Below are positions 1 to 8,722 of a stretch of DNA of 64,000 bases, piece by piece; position 1 is the stretch's first letter; each line of letters opens with the position of its first letter. The stretch spans positions 1-64,000 of the forward strand of contig NZ_JAHBDQ010000072.1 of the NCBI RefSeq assembly GCF_019956555.1, read 5' to 3'. This stretch comes from Pseudomonas sp. A-RE-19 (lineage in GTDB: Bacteria > Pseudomonadota > Gammaproteobacteria > Pseudomonadales > Pseudomonadaceae). The notes under the pieces were generated by a model that was not told the origin of the DNA, did not search any database, and worked only from the letters and a program-made list of their open reading frames with translations. A program made the position numbers and the translations under genes.

Positions 1-30
1 GTCCCCAAAATGATGGCGTTAATGGGCTGA
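1..30 (+). CDS. C-terminal end of a gene entering from the left (partial, unidentified)
   Basis: Frame 1 reads VPKMMALMG and then a TGA at 28-30. A strong intrinsic-terminator hairpin follows 30 bases later, which is what one expects behind a plus-strand gene. Only nine residues are visible, so the product cannot be named. The call rests on position and terminator, not on homology. Confidence 0.35.
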   Translation, partial: VPKMMALMG

Positions 31-60
31 AAAGCCTTTTTTCGTCTGCTTCCCGCACAA

Positions 61-95
61 AAGCAAACGCCCCGAACAAGTCGGGGCGTTTGCTT
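61..95 (+). terminator. Intrinsic terminator hairpin
   Basis: A perfect 15-bp stem (61-75 with 81-95) closes a 5-nt loop, with a GC-rich core CGCCCCGA / TCGGGGCG. A-rich and T-rich flanks make it usable from either side. It sits between the plus-strand gene ending at 30 and the minus-strand LysR gene ending at 248. Confidence 0.7.
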
Positions 96-128
96 GATCC
101 GCTAATATTGCGTTTTCACACAGTCTGG

Positions 129-214
129 AAGGCTGCGATCTTTTGATCTTGATCTTGATCTTCTCGGTGCCGCTGAAGATCAAAAGATCGCAGCCTTCGG
201 CAGCTCCTACAGGG
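129..214. repeat. Paired REP-type inverted repeat (GGCTGCGATCTTTTGATC family)
   Basis: Arms at about 130-150 and 176-197 are inverted copies of AAGGCTGCGATCTTTTGATC, and the right arm is followed by the CGGCAGCTCCTACAG tail. The loop holds three tandem TTGATC/GATCTT units. The same family recurs at 1232-1333, 3113-3217, 32535-32632 and 55884-55958. Confidence 0.8.
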
Positions 215-247
215 TGATGCATTCCAAATCCAGGAGTTGGCGAAGCC

Positions 248-1153
248 TTAAAGCCCGACATCCCACTCCGGTTCTTCCGGAAACCTCAACACCAGAAAAT
301 CAAGCATGCTGCGCAACGCCGCCGGCATGTGTTTGCGTGAGGCATACACCGCGTAGATATTCATCTGCCGGGGCTCGGCCTGGGGCAGCAGGCGGATCAG
401 TTCGCCGCTGTGGATATGCACGCCGGCCTGGTAACTGGGCAGCATCGCCACGCCGGCCCCGGCCATCGTCGCGCGCAACAGCGTGCTGGCTTCGTTGGCG
501 CTGATGTTGCCCTGCACCGGCACCGAGACGGGCTCGCCGTCCTGTTCGAAATGCCAGAGGCTTTTGCCGAAATAGGAGTGGGTCAGACAATTGTGCAGGC
601 TCAGGTCCTCGACCCGTTGCGGCGTCGGGTGTTCGCGCAGGTAAGCGGGGGAGGCGCAGATCACCGAGCGGCAGACCGTCAGGCGCCGGGCGATCAGGTT
701 CGGGTCCAGGTCATTGCTGGTGCGGATGGCCAGATCGATGCGTTCGTCCACCAGGTTCACCGTGCGGTCGAGCATTTGCATGTCGATGCTGACGCCGGGG
801 TAACGTTTGACGTAAGCCGCCATGGCGTCCGCCAGTTGCGCCTGGCCGAACGAGGTGCTGACGCTGATCCGCAGCAGGCCTCGCGGAGCGTCGTCCGGTT
901 CGCTGACGGCGGCTTGCATGTCGGTGGACAAATCGAGCATCTGCCGACAGCGGGGCAGGATCTCGCTGCCGGCGGCGGTCAGGCTCAATTTGCGCGTGGT
1001 GCGGTGCATCAGGCGCGCGCCGACCCAATCCTCCAGCTCCGCCAGATAGCGCGAAACCACTGGCCGTGACAGGTCCAGGTGATCGGCGGCGGCCGATTGA
1101 CTGCCCAGGTCCACCACCGTAACGAACACCCGCATTGCTTGTAGACGATCCAT
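248..1153 (-). CDS. LysR-family transcriptional regulator
   Basis: A 301-residue protein of normal LysR length. Residues about 15-60 form the winged helix-turn-helix (AAADHLDLSRPVVSRYLAEL), followed by the usual linker helix. The C-terminal two-thirds are the periplasmic-binding-like co-inducer domain of the AaeR/DmlR-type subgroup (LLRISVSTSFGQ, RTSNDLDPNLIARRL). The start MDRLQAMRVFVTV matches the family N-terminus. It is transcribed away from the metallo-beta-lactamase-fold gene at 1374, so control of that gene, and perhaps of the NAD(P)-binding gene behind it, is the simplest inference. The effector is unknown. Confidence 0.92.
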   Translation of the reverse strand: MDRLQAMRVFVTVVDLGSQSAAADHLDLSRPVVSRYLAELEDWVGARLMHRTTRKLSLTAAGSEILPRCRQMLDLSTDMQAAVSEPDDAPRGLLRISVSTSFGQAQLADAMAAYVKRYPGVSIDMQMLDRTVNLVDERIDLAIRTSNDLDPNLIARRLTVCRSVICASPAYLREHPTPQRVEDLSLHNCLTHSYFGKSLWHFEQDGEPVSVPVQGNISANEASTLLRATMAGAGVAMLPSYQAGVHIHSGELIRLLPQAEPRQMNIYAVYASRKHMPAALRSMLDFLVLRFPEEPEWDVGL

Positions 1154-1231
1154 GATTTGCCCGCTTTCAGAAACAAACTATGTTCAAGCATCGCATTTTT
1201 TGTATCGAACCAGGCAACTAAGCTCTGTCCC

Positions 1232-1333
1232 CTGTAGGAGCTGACGAGTGAAACGAGGCTGCGATCTTTTGATCTTGCCTTTAAAAGCAACGTCACAAGA
1301 TCGCAGCCTCGTTTCACTCATCAGCTCCTACAG
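1232..1333. repeat. Long paired inverted repeat (REP-type) between lysR and the MBL gene
   Basis: Arms at 1232-1268 and 1297-1333 match as inverted copies (CTGTAGGAGCTGA..., then a GAAACGAGGCTGCGATCTT-type core). It lies in the divergent intergenic space, immediately upstream of the ATG at 1374. An in-frame upstream start at 1248 lies inside this repeat and is therefore rejected. Confidence 0.8.
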
Positions 1334-1373
1334 AGCCATTGGCCAATCCTGGCCTTCGACAACGGAGCAACAG

Positions 1374-2255
1374 ATGATCGGCTTCACTTCACTCAAACGC
1401 ATTCTTCTGGCAACCGCCACGCTCGGTTTCGCGGCCCATGCCGCTGCGGCGTCCACCCTGACGCTGGACGTCTACAACCCAGGCACCAACGCGATCTTCC
1501 CGGTGACCTCGGTGCTGGTCAGCGGCGAGAAAGAAGCAATTCTGGTGGACGCGCAATTCGGCAAAGCCCAGGCCGAGCAGGTGGTGGAAAAAATCCGCGC
1601 CAGCGGCAAGCAACTGACCACCATCTACATCAGCCACGGTGACCCGGATTACTACTTCGGCCTCGACACCGTGACCAAAGCATTCCCGAAAGCCAAGGTG
1701 CTGGCCTCGCAACCGACCGTCGATCACATCAAAAAAACCGTCGACGGCAAACTGGCGTTCTGGGGTCCGAAAATGGGCGCCGACGTGCCGAACAAAACCA
1801 TCGTGCCGCACGTACTCAAGGGCGACAGCCTGATGCTGGAAGGGCAGAAATTGCAGGTGATCGGCCTGGACGGCCAGCAGCCGGATCGCAGCTTTGTGTG
1901 GATCCCGTCGATCAAGGCTGTGGTCGGTGGGGTGGTCGTGGCCGAAAACATTCATGTGTGGATGGCCGACACCCAGACCCCGCAATCCCATGCCGATTGG
2001 CTGACGACCCTGCATGCGATCGAAACGCTGAAACCGAACACCATCGTGCCGGGTCACTACCTCGGTGAGAGCGCTCGTTCTCTGGCGGCGGTGCAGTTCA
2101 CCGCCGATTACATCAAGGCTTTCGACGAAGAAACCGCCAAGGCGAAAGACGCCGCCGAGCTGATCGACGCAATGAAAAAACGCTACCCGACCCTGGGCGA
2201 AGAAAGCTCGCTGGAGCTGAGCGCCAAAGTCGCCAAGGGCGAGATGAAGTGGTAA
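1374..2255 (+). CDS. Exported metallo-beta-lactamase-fold protein with degenerate metal site
   Basis: 293 residues. The start MIGFTSLKRILLATATLG gives a clean Sec signal peptide, probably cleaved after AHAAAA, and has AGCAACAG just upstream. The MBL fold is recognisable from LVDAQFGKAQAEQVVEKI, ISHGDPDYYFG and IVPGHYLGE. The canonical HxHxDH motif reads HGDPDY here, so the second and third histidines are Asp and Tyr. The usual metal-bridging aspartate region reads VVGGVVV. The protein belongs to a known subgroup of MBL-like proteins with altered ligands; substrate and even metal use are unknown. It is probably periplasmic. Confidence 0.85.
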   Translation: MIGFTSLKRILLATATLGFAAHAAAASTLTLDVYNPGTNAIFPVTSVLVSGEKEAILVDAQFGKAQAEQVVEKIRASGKQLTTIYISHGDPDYYFGLDTVTKAFPKAKVLASQPTVDHIKKTVDGKLAFWGPKMGADVPNKTIVPHVLKGDSLMLEGQKLQVIGLDGQQPDRSFVWIPSIKAVVGGVVVAENIHVWMADTQTPQSHADWLTTLHAIETLKPNTIVPGHYLGESARSLAAVQFTADYIKAFDEETAKAKDAAELIDAMKKRYPTLGEESSLELSAKVAKGEMKW

Positions 2256-2281
2256 TCCGCTGAGACTTTGTGGCGAGGGTG

Positions 2282-2400
2282 TGACGACGCAGAACCTGTA
2301 GGAGCGAGGCTTGCCCGCGAAGAATGCACCGCGGTCTTTCAGGTATTACGCGTCATCGTTCTTCGCGGGCAAGCCTCGCTCCTACAGGTTCTGCGTCGTC
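2282..2400. repeat. Perfect 42-bp inverted repeat (REP-type, GTAGGAGCGAGGCTTGCCCGCGAAG family)
   Basis: Positions 2282-2323 and 2359-2400 are exact reverse complements over 42 bases, with a 35-base loop. The core TGTAGGAGCGAGGCTTGCCC recurs at 34818-34911. It lies between the MBL-fold gene and the next plus-strand gene, so it will fold in any read-through transcript. Confidence 0.85.
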
Positions 2401-2467
2401 CCCCCTCACCACATAAAAGCCCTGAGTCACACCTATACAGATTCACCCAAACCAATTGGAGAACGTC

Positions 2468-3082
2468 ATGAGCAAAATCGCAATCATCGGTGCCACCGGT
2501 CGTGCCGGTAGCCAACTGTTGGAAGAAGCCCTGCGTCGCGGTCACAGCGTCACTGCCATCGCTCGCGACACCTCGAAAATCGCCCAGCGTGCCGGGGTCG
2601 TGAGCGAAAACGTGGACGTGCTCGACGCTGCTGCATTGCAAACCGCCGTGGCCGGGCATGATGCGGTGATCAGCGCGGCGCACTTCTCCACCATCCCCGC
2701 CAGCGCGATCATCGAGCCGGTGAAGAAGGCCGGGGTCAAACGTCTGCTGGTGGTGGGCGGTGCCGGTTCGCTGTTGTTGCCGGGTGGTACTCGAGTGATC
2801 GACAGTGAAGGTTTTCCGCAGGAGTACAAGGCCGAGGCCAGCGCCGGTGCCGAATTCCTGAATACCTTGCGTCAGGAAAAGGACCTGGACTGGACCTTCC
2901 TGTCGCCGTCGGCGGAGTTCGTCGAAGGTGAGCGCACCAGCACGTTTCGAATCGGCAAGGATGACTTGCTGGTAAGTGCAGAGGGCCGCAGCTGGATTAC
3001 CTTTGCTGACTTCGCGATTGCACTGATCGATGAGGTGGAAGCACCGAAGCATTCGCGGCAGCGGTTTACTGTCGGGTATTGA
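2468..3082 (+). CDS. NAD(P)H-binding (atypical SDR) family protein
   Basis: 204 residues. The N-terminal Rossmann motif GATGRAGS (GxxGxxG at residues 8-14) is followed by the RGHSVTAIARDTSKI basic stretch, which favours NADP. The remainder resembles the NmrA-like/YwnB group of NAD(P)-binding proteins that lack a classical SDR Tyr-Lys pair. The ATG at 2468 has GGAG upstream and gives the typical MSKIAIIGATG start; a TTG 12 bases upstream is less likely. It probably senses or reduces a small quinone-type or stress-related substrate, but the real substrate is unknown. Confidence 0.85.
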   Translation: MSKIAIIGATGRAGSQLLEEALRRGHSVTAIARDTSKIAQRAGVVSENVDVLDAAALQTAVAGHDAVISAAHFSTIPASAIIEPVKKAGVKRLLVVGGAGSLLLPGGTRVIDSEGFPQEYKAEASAGAEFLNTLRQEKDLDWTFLSPSAEFVEGERTSTFRIGKDDLLVSAEGRSWITFADFAIALIDEVEAPKHSRQRFTVGY

Positions 3083-3112
3083 TCCTCGAAACACCGCGCA
3101 CCTATGTTTGGC

Positions 3113-3217
3113 GTAGGAGCTGCCGAAGGCTGCGATCTTTTGATCTTTTGATCTATGACTTTCGGCGACTTTGAAGGCGTTAAAGATCAAAAGATCGCAG
3201 CCTTCGGCAGCTCCTAC
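3113..3217. repeat. Paired REP-type inverted repeat, 35-bp perfect arms
   Basis: 3113-3147 and 3183-3217 are exact inverted copies, beginning GTAGGAGCTGCCGAAGGCTG. It sits between the convergent NAD(P)-binding gene and the LysR gene ending at 3224, where it may act as a bidirectional transcript-end structure. Confidence 0.85.
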
Positions 3218-3223
3218 AGGGTT

Positions 3224-4105
3224 TCAGCGACTCTGCGCCTGCTCCACCAGCCACCCCATCAATTCGCGCAATTTCGGCGAAGGCGCCGGTTTCTCGGGGA
3301 ACACCAGGTAATACGCCAACCCGGTTTTCACCTTCAATTCAAAGGGCATGACCAGCCGCCCGGCACTCAGGTCATCGCCGATCAACGACCAATCGCCAAT
3401 CGCCACGCCCGTCCCCTGGGACGCCATCGACATCGCCAGGTCCAGGGTTTCGAAATGCTGACCTTTGCCGACATTGCTCAGCCGAATATCCGCGGCCTTC
3501 AGCCAGGCGTTCCAGTCCCGTTCATCGCGGGTGGGGTGCAGCAACAAGTGCTGTTGCAGATCGGCCGGAGTCTGCAAAGCCGTCGGCCCTTCAAGCATCG
3601 GTCGGGAACACACGGGGGTCAGTTGCTCATCGAACAGATGCCGGGAGGCCAGTGAGCTGTCCGGCGGCGCGCCGTACATCACCGCGGCATCGAACTGCTC
3701 GCGATGGAAGTCCACGCCGTGTTTCACCGTGGTGGTCAATTCCACCGGTACATCCGGCCGTTCCCTTTGCCACTGCAACAGGCGTGGCAACAGCCAGCGC
3801 ATCACGCAGGTCGGTGCTTTCAGTTGCAGGGTTTCGCGCTTCTCGCCGATGTGCTCCACCGCCTCATCGATCAGGCCGAAAATCTGCTGCACCCGTGGCA
3901 ACCACTCCCGTCCTTCGGCGGTCAGGCTCAAGCCCCGTGCCTGGCGAATGAACAGCTCATAACCCAGATGATCTTCCAGCCCGGCGATCTGCCGGCTCAC
4001 CGCGCCTTGGGTGATGTGCAGCTGTTCGGCGGCCCGGGTGAAGTTGCAGCACTGCGCGGTGATCAGAAAAGTGTGCAGCGCCGGCAGGGGAGGCAATCGT
4101 TTCAT
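3224..4105 (-). CDS. LysR-family (GcvA-like) transcriptional regulator
   Basis: 293 residues. The N-terminal motif LPPLPALHTFLITAQ and the HTH NFTRAAEQLHITQGAVSRQI (about residues 20-40) are typical of the GcvA subgroup. The co-inducer domain contains VMYGAPPDSSLASRHLFDEQ. It is divergent from the aruI-like decarboxylase operon starting at 4265, across a 159-bp control region, so it is the likely local regulator of that operon. The inducer is not evident from sequence; a guanidino or polyamine metabolite is an inference from the neighbours. Confidence 0.92.
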   Translation of the reverse strand: MKRLPPLPALHTFLITAQCCNFTRAAEQLHITQGAVSRQIAGLEDHLGYELFIRQARGLSLTAEGREWLPRVQQIFGLIDEAVEHIGEKRETLQLKAPTCVMRWLLPRLLQWQRERPDVPVELTTTVKHGVDFHREQFDAAVMYGAPPDSSLASRHLFDEQLTPVCSRPMLEGPTALQTPADLQQHLLLHPTRDERDWNAWLKAADIRLSNVGKGQHFETLDLAMSMASQGTGVAIGDWSLIGDDLSAGRLVMPFELKVKTGLAYYLVFPEKPAPSPKLRELMGWLVEQAQSR

Positions 4106-4264
4106 TGGGATCCAAGGTATGACGTGAGGACATGGCTAGTATGACTTTTTATCCATTGTTGCGGCTACGTGTCGCCCGTTCCAATGAGGCCATCCCTGGA
4201 CCTGCCAACCCATCATAAACACTGCGCAGGCCCGGCGTCTCAAACGAACAAAAAGGGCAAAGAC

Positions 4265-5902
4265 ATGGCGACGTGCGGCGAAGTATTGGTCAAGTTACTC
4301 GAAGGTTACGGGGTCGAGCAGGTGTTCGGCATCCCCGGGGTTCACACCGTGGAACTGTATCGCGGGCTGGCCCGTTCGAGCATCAACCACGTTACGCCGC
4401 GTCACGAACAGGGTGCCGGTTTCATGGCTGACGGTTATGCGCGCATCAGCGGCAAACCGGGTGTGTGCTTCATCATCACCGGCCCCGGCATGACCAACAT
4501 CACCACCGCCATGGGCCAGGCTTACGCCGACTCGATCCCGATGCTGGTGATCTCCAGCGTGCAATCGCGCAGCCAATTGGGCGGCGGGCGCGGCAAGCTG
4601 CATGAGCTGCCGAACCAGAGTGCACTGGTCGGCGGCGTGGCGGCGTTCTCCCACACCTTGATGTCGGCGGCTGAATTGCCGGGCGTGTTGGCCCGCGCCT
4701 TCGCCCTGTTCCAGGCCGGGCGTCCGCGTCCGGTGCACATCGAAATCCCGTTGGACGTGCTGGTCGAAGAGGCCGATGACTTGCTCGCCAGCGTGCCGGT
4801 GCATATCGACCGTGCCGGTGCCTCGCCAAGCGCAATCAGCCGCATGATCGAACTGCTGGCCGGTGCCAAACGCCCATTGATTCTCGCCGGTGGCGGTGCC
4901 ATCGATGCCGCGGCCGAGCTGACGGAACTGGCCGAACTACTGGATGCGCCCGTGGCCCTGACCATCAATGCCAAGGGCATGCTCGCCTCGAGCCACCCGC
5001 TGTTGATCGGTTCAACCCAAAGCCTGGTAGCCACCCGCGCGCTGGTCGCCGAGGCCGACGTGGTACTGGCCATCGGCACCGAACTGGCCGAAACCGATTA
5101 CGACATCACCTTCGCCGGCGGCTTCGAAATCCCCGGCGTATTGCTGCGCGTGGACATCGACCCCGACCAGACCGTGCGCAATTATCCGCCGCAGGTCGCG
5201 TTGGTGGCCGACTCGCGCAACGCCGCTCAGGCCTTGCTGAGTGCGCTGTCCCACAAGTCGCTGGCCGAGCGTCGCAACGATTGGGGCCAGGTGCGTGCTG
5301 CACGATTGCGCGATGAATTGGCCGCGTCCTGGGACGTCCCGACACTGGCCCAGACCCGTTTCCTGGAAACCGTTTTGCACGAATTGCCGAACGCGGTGTT
5401 CGTCGGCGATTCGACCCAACCGGTGTACACCGGCAACCTCACGTTCAACCCGGAACGACCGCGTCGCTGGTTCAACTCGTCCACCGGTTACGGCACGCTC
5501 GGCTATGCGTTGCCAGCGGCGATTGGCGCCTGGCTGGGTGGTCGCGTCGAAGGCGGCACCCGCCCTCCGGTGGTGTGCCTGATCGGCGACGGTGGTCTGC
5601 AATTTACCCTGCCGGAACTGGCCAGCGCGGTGGAAGCATGCACCCCGGTGATCGTCCTGTTGTGGAATAACCAGGGCTACGAAGAGATCAAGAAATACAT
5701 GGTCAACCGCGCCATCGAGCCGGTGGGCGTGGACATCTACACCCCGGATTTCATCGGTGTCGCCAAGGCGCTGGGTTGCGCAGCGGAGGCGGTCAACGGT
5801 GTCGAAGCACTGCGCAATGCATTGCGTCTGGCCACCGATCGCCAGGGCCCGACCCTGATTGAAATCGACCAGACTTCGTGGATGAAGGCGGTGTCGAAAT
5901 GA
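4265..5902 (+). CDS. aruI: 5-guanidino-2-oxopentanoate (2-ketoarginine) decarboxylase, ThDP-dependent
   Basis: 545 residues, the length of acetolactate-synthase-like ThDP enzymes. The N-terminal Pyr domain has the catalytic glutamate in RHEQGAGFMADGYAR (about residue 48). The C-terminal PP domain has GDGGLQFTLPEL followed by NNQGYEEIKKY, the GDG-NN cofactor motif near residue 440. The sequence closely resembles AruI of the P. aeruginosa arginine transaminase pathway, which decarboxylates 2-ketoarginine to 4-guanidinobutyraldehyde. The start MATCGEVLVKLLEGYG is preceded by AAAGGGCAAAG; upstream in-frame codons lack family similarity. It overlaps the aldehyde dehydrogenase by ATGA. The partner aminotransferase aruH is not in the window. 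Confidence 0.85.
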   Translation: MATCGEVLVKLLEGYGVEQVFGIPGVHTVELYRGLARSSINHVTPRHEQGAGFMADGYARISGKPGVCFIITGPGMTNITTAMGQAYADSIPMLVISSVQSRSQLGGGRGKLHELPNQSALVGGVAAFSHTLMSAAELPGVLARAFALFQAGRPRPVHIEIPLDVLVEEADDLLASVPVHIDRAGASPSAISRMIELLAGAKRPLILAGGGAIDAAAELTELAELLDAPVALTINAKGMLASSHPLLIGSTQSLVATRALVAEADVVLAIGTELAETDYDITFAGGFEIPGVLLRVDIDPDQTVRNYPPQVALVADSRNAAQALLSALSHKSLAERRNDWGQVRAARLRDELAASWDVPTLAQTRFLETVLHELPNAVFVGDSTQPVYTGNLTFNPERPRRWFNSSTGYGTLGYALPAAIGAWLGGRVEGGTRPPVVCLIGDGGLQFTLPELASAVEACTPVIVLLWNNQGYEEIKKYMVNRAIEPVGVDIYTPDFIGVAKALGCAAEAVNGVEALRNALRLATDRQGPTLIEIDQTSWMKAVSK

Positions 5903-7359
5903 CTTTTCGCATGACGTTCCCAACGGCACTGGACGGCCTGTACATCGATGGTCAATGGTCGGCCGGCGACGAACATCTGCGCGTGATCAACCCGGCGACG
6001 GAAGCGCTGCTGACAACCGTTAACGGCGGCGATGAACGCGCGGTCGATCAGGCCGTCACGGCGGCGACCAAGGCTTTCAAGGAATGGTCAAAAACCACGG
6101 GCGCCGAACGCGGGGTGATCCTGCGCAGAATCGCCGCTGGCGTGCAGGCCGGTCGTGAACAGCTGATGAAATTGCAGTCGAGCAACAACGGCAAACCGCT
6201 GTTCGAAGCGGCCATTGATGTCGACGACGTGATCGCCACCTTCGAGTATTACGCCGAACTGGCCGAAGGCCTGGACGCCAAGCAGGACAGCGCCGTGGCG
6301 TTGCCGAGCGACGATTTCAGCGCCCGTTTGCGTCGCGAACCGTGCGGTGTGGTGGGGCTGATCGTGCCGTGGAATTTCCCCATGGTCACCACCGCCTGGA
6401 AACTTGCTCCGGCCCTGGCCGCCGGTTGCTGCGTGGTGCTTAAACCGTCTGAAGTGACGCCGCTGCCGGAGCTGGAACTGGCGACAATCATCGCCGAAGC
6501 AGGCCTGCCAAGCGGCGTGTTCAACCTGGTCTGCGGCACCGGCCTGGCCGTCGGCGCGCCGTTGTCGGCTGACCCGCGCATCGCCAAAATCTCCTTCACC
6601 GGCAGCAATGCGGTGGGTGTGCAGGTCATGCAGCGAGCGGCAGAAACCGTGAAGGGCGTGAGCCTGGAACTGGGCGGTAAATCTTCGCTGCTGGTGCTCG
6701 CCGATGCCGACATCGAGCTGGCCGTAGAAGTGGCCTGTGGCGGCGGTTTCTTCAACGCCGGGCAGATGTGTTCCGCCACCAGTCGCGTGCTGGTCGCCGA
6801 TGAACTGGCGCAAACATTTGTCGCGCGATTGAAGGCGCGCGCCGAAACCATTCGTGTGGCCGACCCGTTCGACCCCAACGTGGAAATGGGCGCACTGGTC
6901 AATCAGGCGCAATACCAGCGTGTGCTGGGCCACATCGATCGTGGTTTGAGTGCCGGCGCGAAGTTGATCTGTGGCGGCAATCGCCCGGCGGACTTGCCTC
7001 GTGGCTATTTTTTGCAGCCGACCATTTTCATCGACGTGCCCCTCGACAGTGCGCTGTGGTGCGAAGAGATTTTTGGCCCGGTGATCTGCGTGCGCAGTTT
7101 TACCTCTGAAGCCGAGGCGATTGCCTTGGCCAACGACAGCCCGTTCGGTCTGGTGGCCAGCGTGGTCACGGGCGACGCCGAAGCGGCTGATCGGGTCGCC
7201 AATGCTTTGCAGGCGGGGCTTGTGTGGATCAACGCGCCGCAAGTGATCTTCCCGCAGACCGCCTGGGGTGGCTACAAACAGAGCAGCATCGGCCGCGAAT
7301 TGGGGCCATGGGGTTTGCAGGCTTTCCAGGAAATCAAACACGTGATTCGGGCCGTCTGA
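5899..7359 (+). CDS. Aldehyde dehydrogenase (probable 4-guanidinobutyraldehyde dehydrogenase)
   Basis: 486 residues, NAD(P)-dependent ALDH superfamily, closest in style to betaine/gamma-aminobutyraldehyde dehydrogenases. Visible motifs are VPWNFPM, KPSEVTPL, the cofactor loop FTGSNAVG, the general-base glutamate in SLELGGKS (about residue 257) and the catalytic cysteine in NAGQMCSATSR (about residue 291). The start ATG overlaps the aruI-like stop as ATGA, so the two are translationally coupled. The product of the upstream decarboxylase would be this enzyme's substrate, giving 4-guanidinobutyrate. Exact specificity is an inference from context. Confidence 0.88.
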   Translation: MTFRMTFPTALDGLYIDGQWSAGDEHLRVINPATEALLTTVNGGDERAVDQAVTAATKAFKEWSKTTGAERGVILRRIAAGVQAGREQLMKLQSSNNGKPLFEAAIDVDDVIATFEYYAELAEGLDAKQDSAVALPSDDFSARLRREPCGVVGLIVPWNFPMVTTAWKLAPALAAGCCVVLKPSEVTPLPELELATIIAEAGLPSGVFNLVCGTGLAVGAPLSADPRIAKISFTGSNAVGVQVMQRAAETVKGVSLELGGKSSLLVLADADIELAVEVACGGGFFNAGQMCSATSRVLVADELAQTFVARLKARAETIRVADPFDPNVEMGALVNQAQYQRVLGHIDRGLSAGAKLICGGNRPADLPRGYFLQPTIFIDVPLDSALWCEEIFGPVICVRSFTSEAEAIALANDSPFGLVASVVTGDAEAADRVANALQAGLVWINAPQVIFPQTAWGGYKQSSIGRELGPWGLQAFQEIKHVIRAV

Positions 7360-7377
7360 GGGCACGAAAAAAGGCCG

Positions 7378-7402
7378 CGCATGCCTCGTGATGAGGCATG
7401 CG
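7378..7402. terminator. Hairpin after the aldehyde dehydrogenase gene
   Basis: Perfect 10-bp stem (7378-7387 with 7393-7402) around the loop GTGAT, beginning 19 bases after the stop codon. There is no T-tract on the plus strand, so it looks more like a processing or attenuation hairpin separating enzyme genes from transporter genes than a full terminator. The A-run before it would serve only the other strand. Confidence 0.45.
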
Positions 7403-7577
7403 TCAGCGTCATGGCTTCAATGAGTTTTTATCGATAGTCAGGTGTTTTGCACGACCTCAGGATGAAGCTGTCGGCACCGCTCTTGCCCTTTGAAACCGGG
7501 GGCTTGAAGCTGATCTGACCGCGCGGATGCAAGGGTTGCGACCCACCTCATACTTAAAAAAACAAAGGGAGTCCTTC

Positions 7578-8681
7578 ATGGGCGAGCACGATCTGAACAG
7601 ACGTCAATTCATCAAAACCGTGGGCGTAGCTTCGGTTGCAGCGGCGGCCATGAGCATGCCGTTCATCAAGGCCAATGCCAGCGATACACGCTTTCAGGGC
7701 AAGACCCTGCGCTTGCTGACCTGGTCCGATGACACCGGCCTTGCGGCACTGCGCAACATCGCCGCGACCTTCGAAGACAAGTACGGCTGCAAGGTCATCG
7801 CTGACCGCACCGGCAGCACCTCGGAAATGGTCGCCAAGCTCAAGGCCGGTGGTGATCGTCCGCAGTACGACATCATCACTCTGGCCGGCGTCGGCGCCGA
7901 AGGTCTGGCCGCCACCAACCTGTTGGAAAAACCCGATCTGAACCGCATCCCGAACCTGGTGGACGTGCCGGAGAAATACCGCACTGGCGCCAACGGTCAC
8001 GGTATCGGTTACCTGCTCTGGTGCAACAGCCTGGTCTATAGCACCCGCACCCAGAAAGAAGCACCCGACAGTTACGCATCGCTGTGGGACGCTGAGGCAG
8101 CGCCGAATATCTTCCTGCCGCCGCCGAACTGGACCGAGGCCATGGACCTGATCATCATCGCCGCCAAACTGGCCGGTGGTGACGAACACAACATCGAGCC
8201 AGGCTTCAAGAAACTCGCCGAGCTGAAAGACCGCGTCGTGACCCTGGGCGAAAACCCGAACCAGATTGCCGAGCTGTTCCGCACCGGTTCTCTGGACATG
8301 GGCGGCTTGTACGCGCCGGCGTTTTTCCCGAAACAGATTCGCGACCCGGCCTACGGTCTGGGCGCCACCTTCGGCATGAAGGAAGGCTTCTACACCGACC
8401 TGATGCTGTCGGTGATGCCGAAGAATCGCCCGGGCGACACCGACCTGGCCTACGCGTTCATCAACCACTCTCTGGACCCGCTGGTGCAGGGCAAGATGGC
8501 CGAAGACATCTACAACGGTCCGGTCAACGCCAAGGCGATCATCTCCGCCGAAGCGCGCAAGAGCCCGTACATCCTCACGCCGGAGCAGATTTCCGAGAAG
8601 GCGATCATGCACGACAACGCCTTCCTGGCCACCGTGCATGACCAATGGATTCGTCGTTACACGGAAATCTTTTCTTCCTGA
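7578..8681 (+). CDS. Polyamine-type ABC transporter substrate-binding protein, Tat-exported
   Basis: 367 residues, PotD/extracellular solute-binding family 1 type (TLRLLTWSDDTGLAALRNIAATFEDKYG). The N-terminus carries a twin-arginine signal, NRRQFIK at residues 7-13, then an Ala-rich stretch and a likely cleavage site around residue 34. AGGGAG precedes the ATG at 7578; the longer reading frame lacks a good ribosome site. It is followed by two permeases and an ATPase. Polyamine-like or guanidino compounds are the likely ligands from family and operon, but the ligand is not provable here. Confidence 0.9.
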   Translation: MGEHDLNRRQFIKTVGVASVAAAAMSMPFIKANASDTRFQGKTLRLLTWSDDTGLAALRNIAATFEDKYGCKVIADRTGSTSEMVAKLKAGGDRPQYDIITLAGVGAEGLAATNLLEKPDLNRIPNLVDVPEKYRTGANGHGIGYLLWCNSLVYSTRTQKEAPDSYASLWDAEAAPNIFLPPPNWTEAMDLIIIAAKLAGGDEHNIEPGFKKLAELKDRVVTLGENPNQIAELFRTGSLDMGGLYAPAFFPKQIRDPAYGLGATFGMKEGFYTDLMLSVMPKNRPGDTDLAYAFINHSLDPLVQGKMAEDIYNGPVNAKAIISAEARKSPYILTPEQISEKAIMHDNAFLATVHDQWIRRYTEIFSS

Positions 8682-8722
8682 TCGAGTGGCGAACACAGGT
8701 TCTGAAAACACTGTAGATCCCC

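Noticed and set aside
129..1333. Facing palindromes as a possible CRISPR array or mobile-element ends
   Set aside because: They are dispersed inverted pairs with no regular spacers, no cas genes and no transposase in the window; they are REP-type elements.
1248..1373. Upstream start for the MBL-fold protein
   Set aside because: The extension is encoded by the inverted repeat and would bury the signal peptide.
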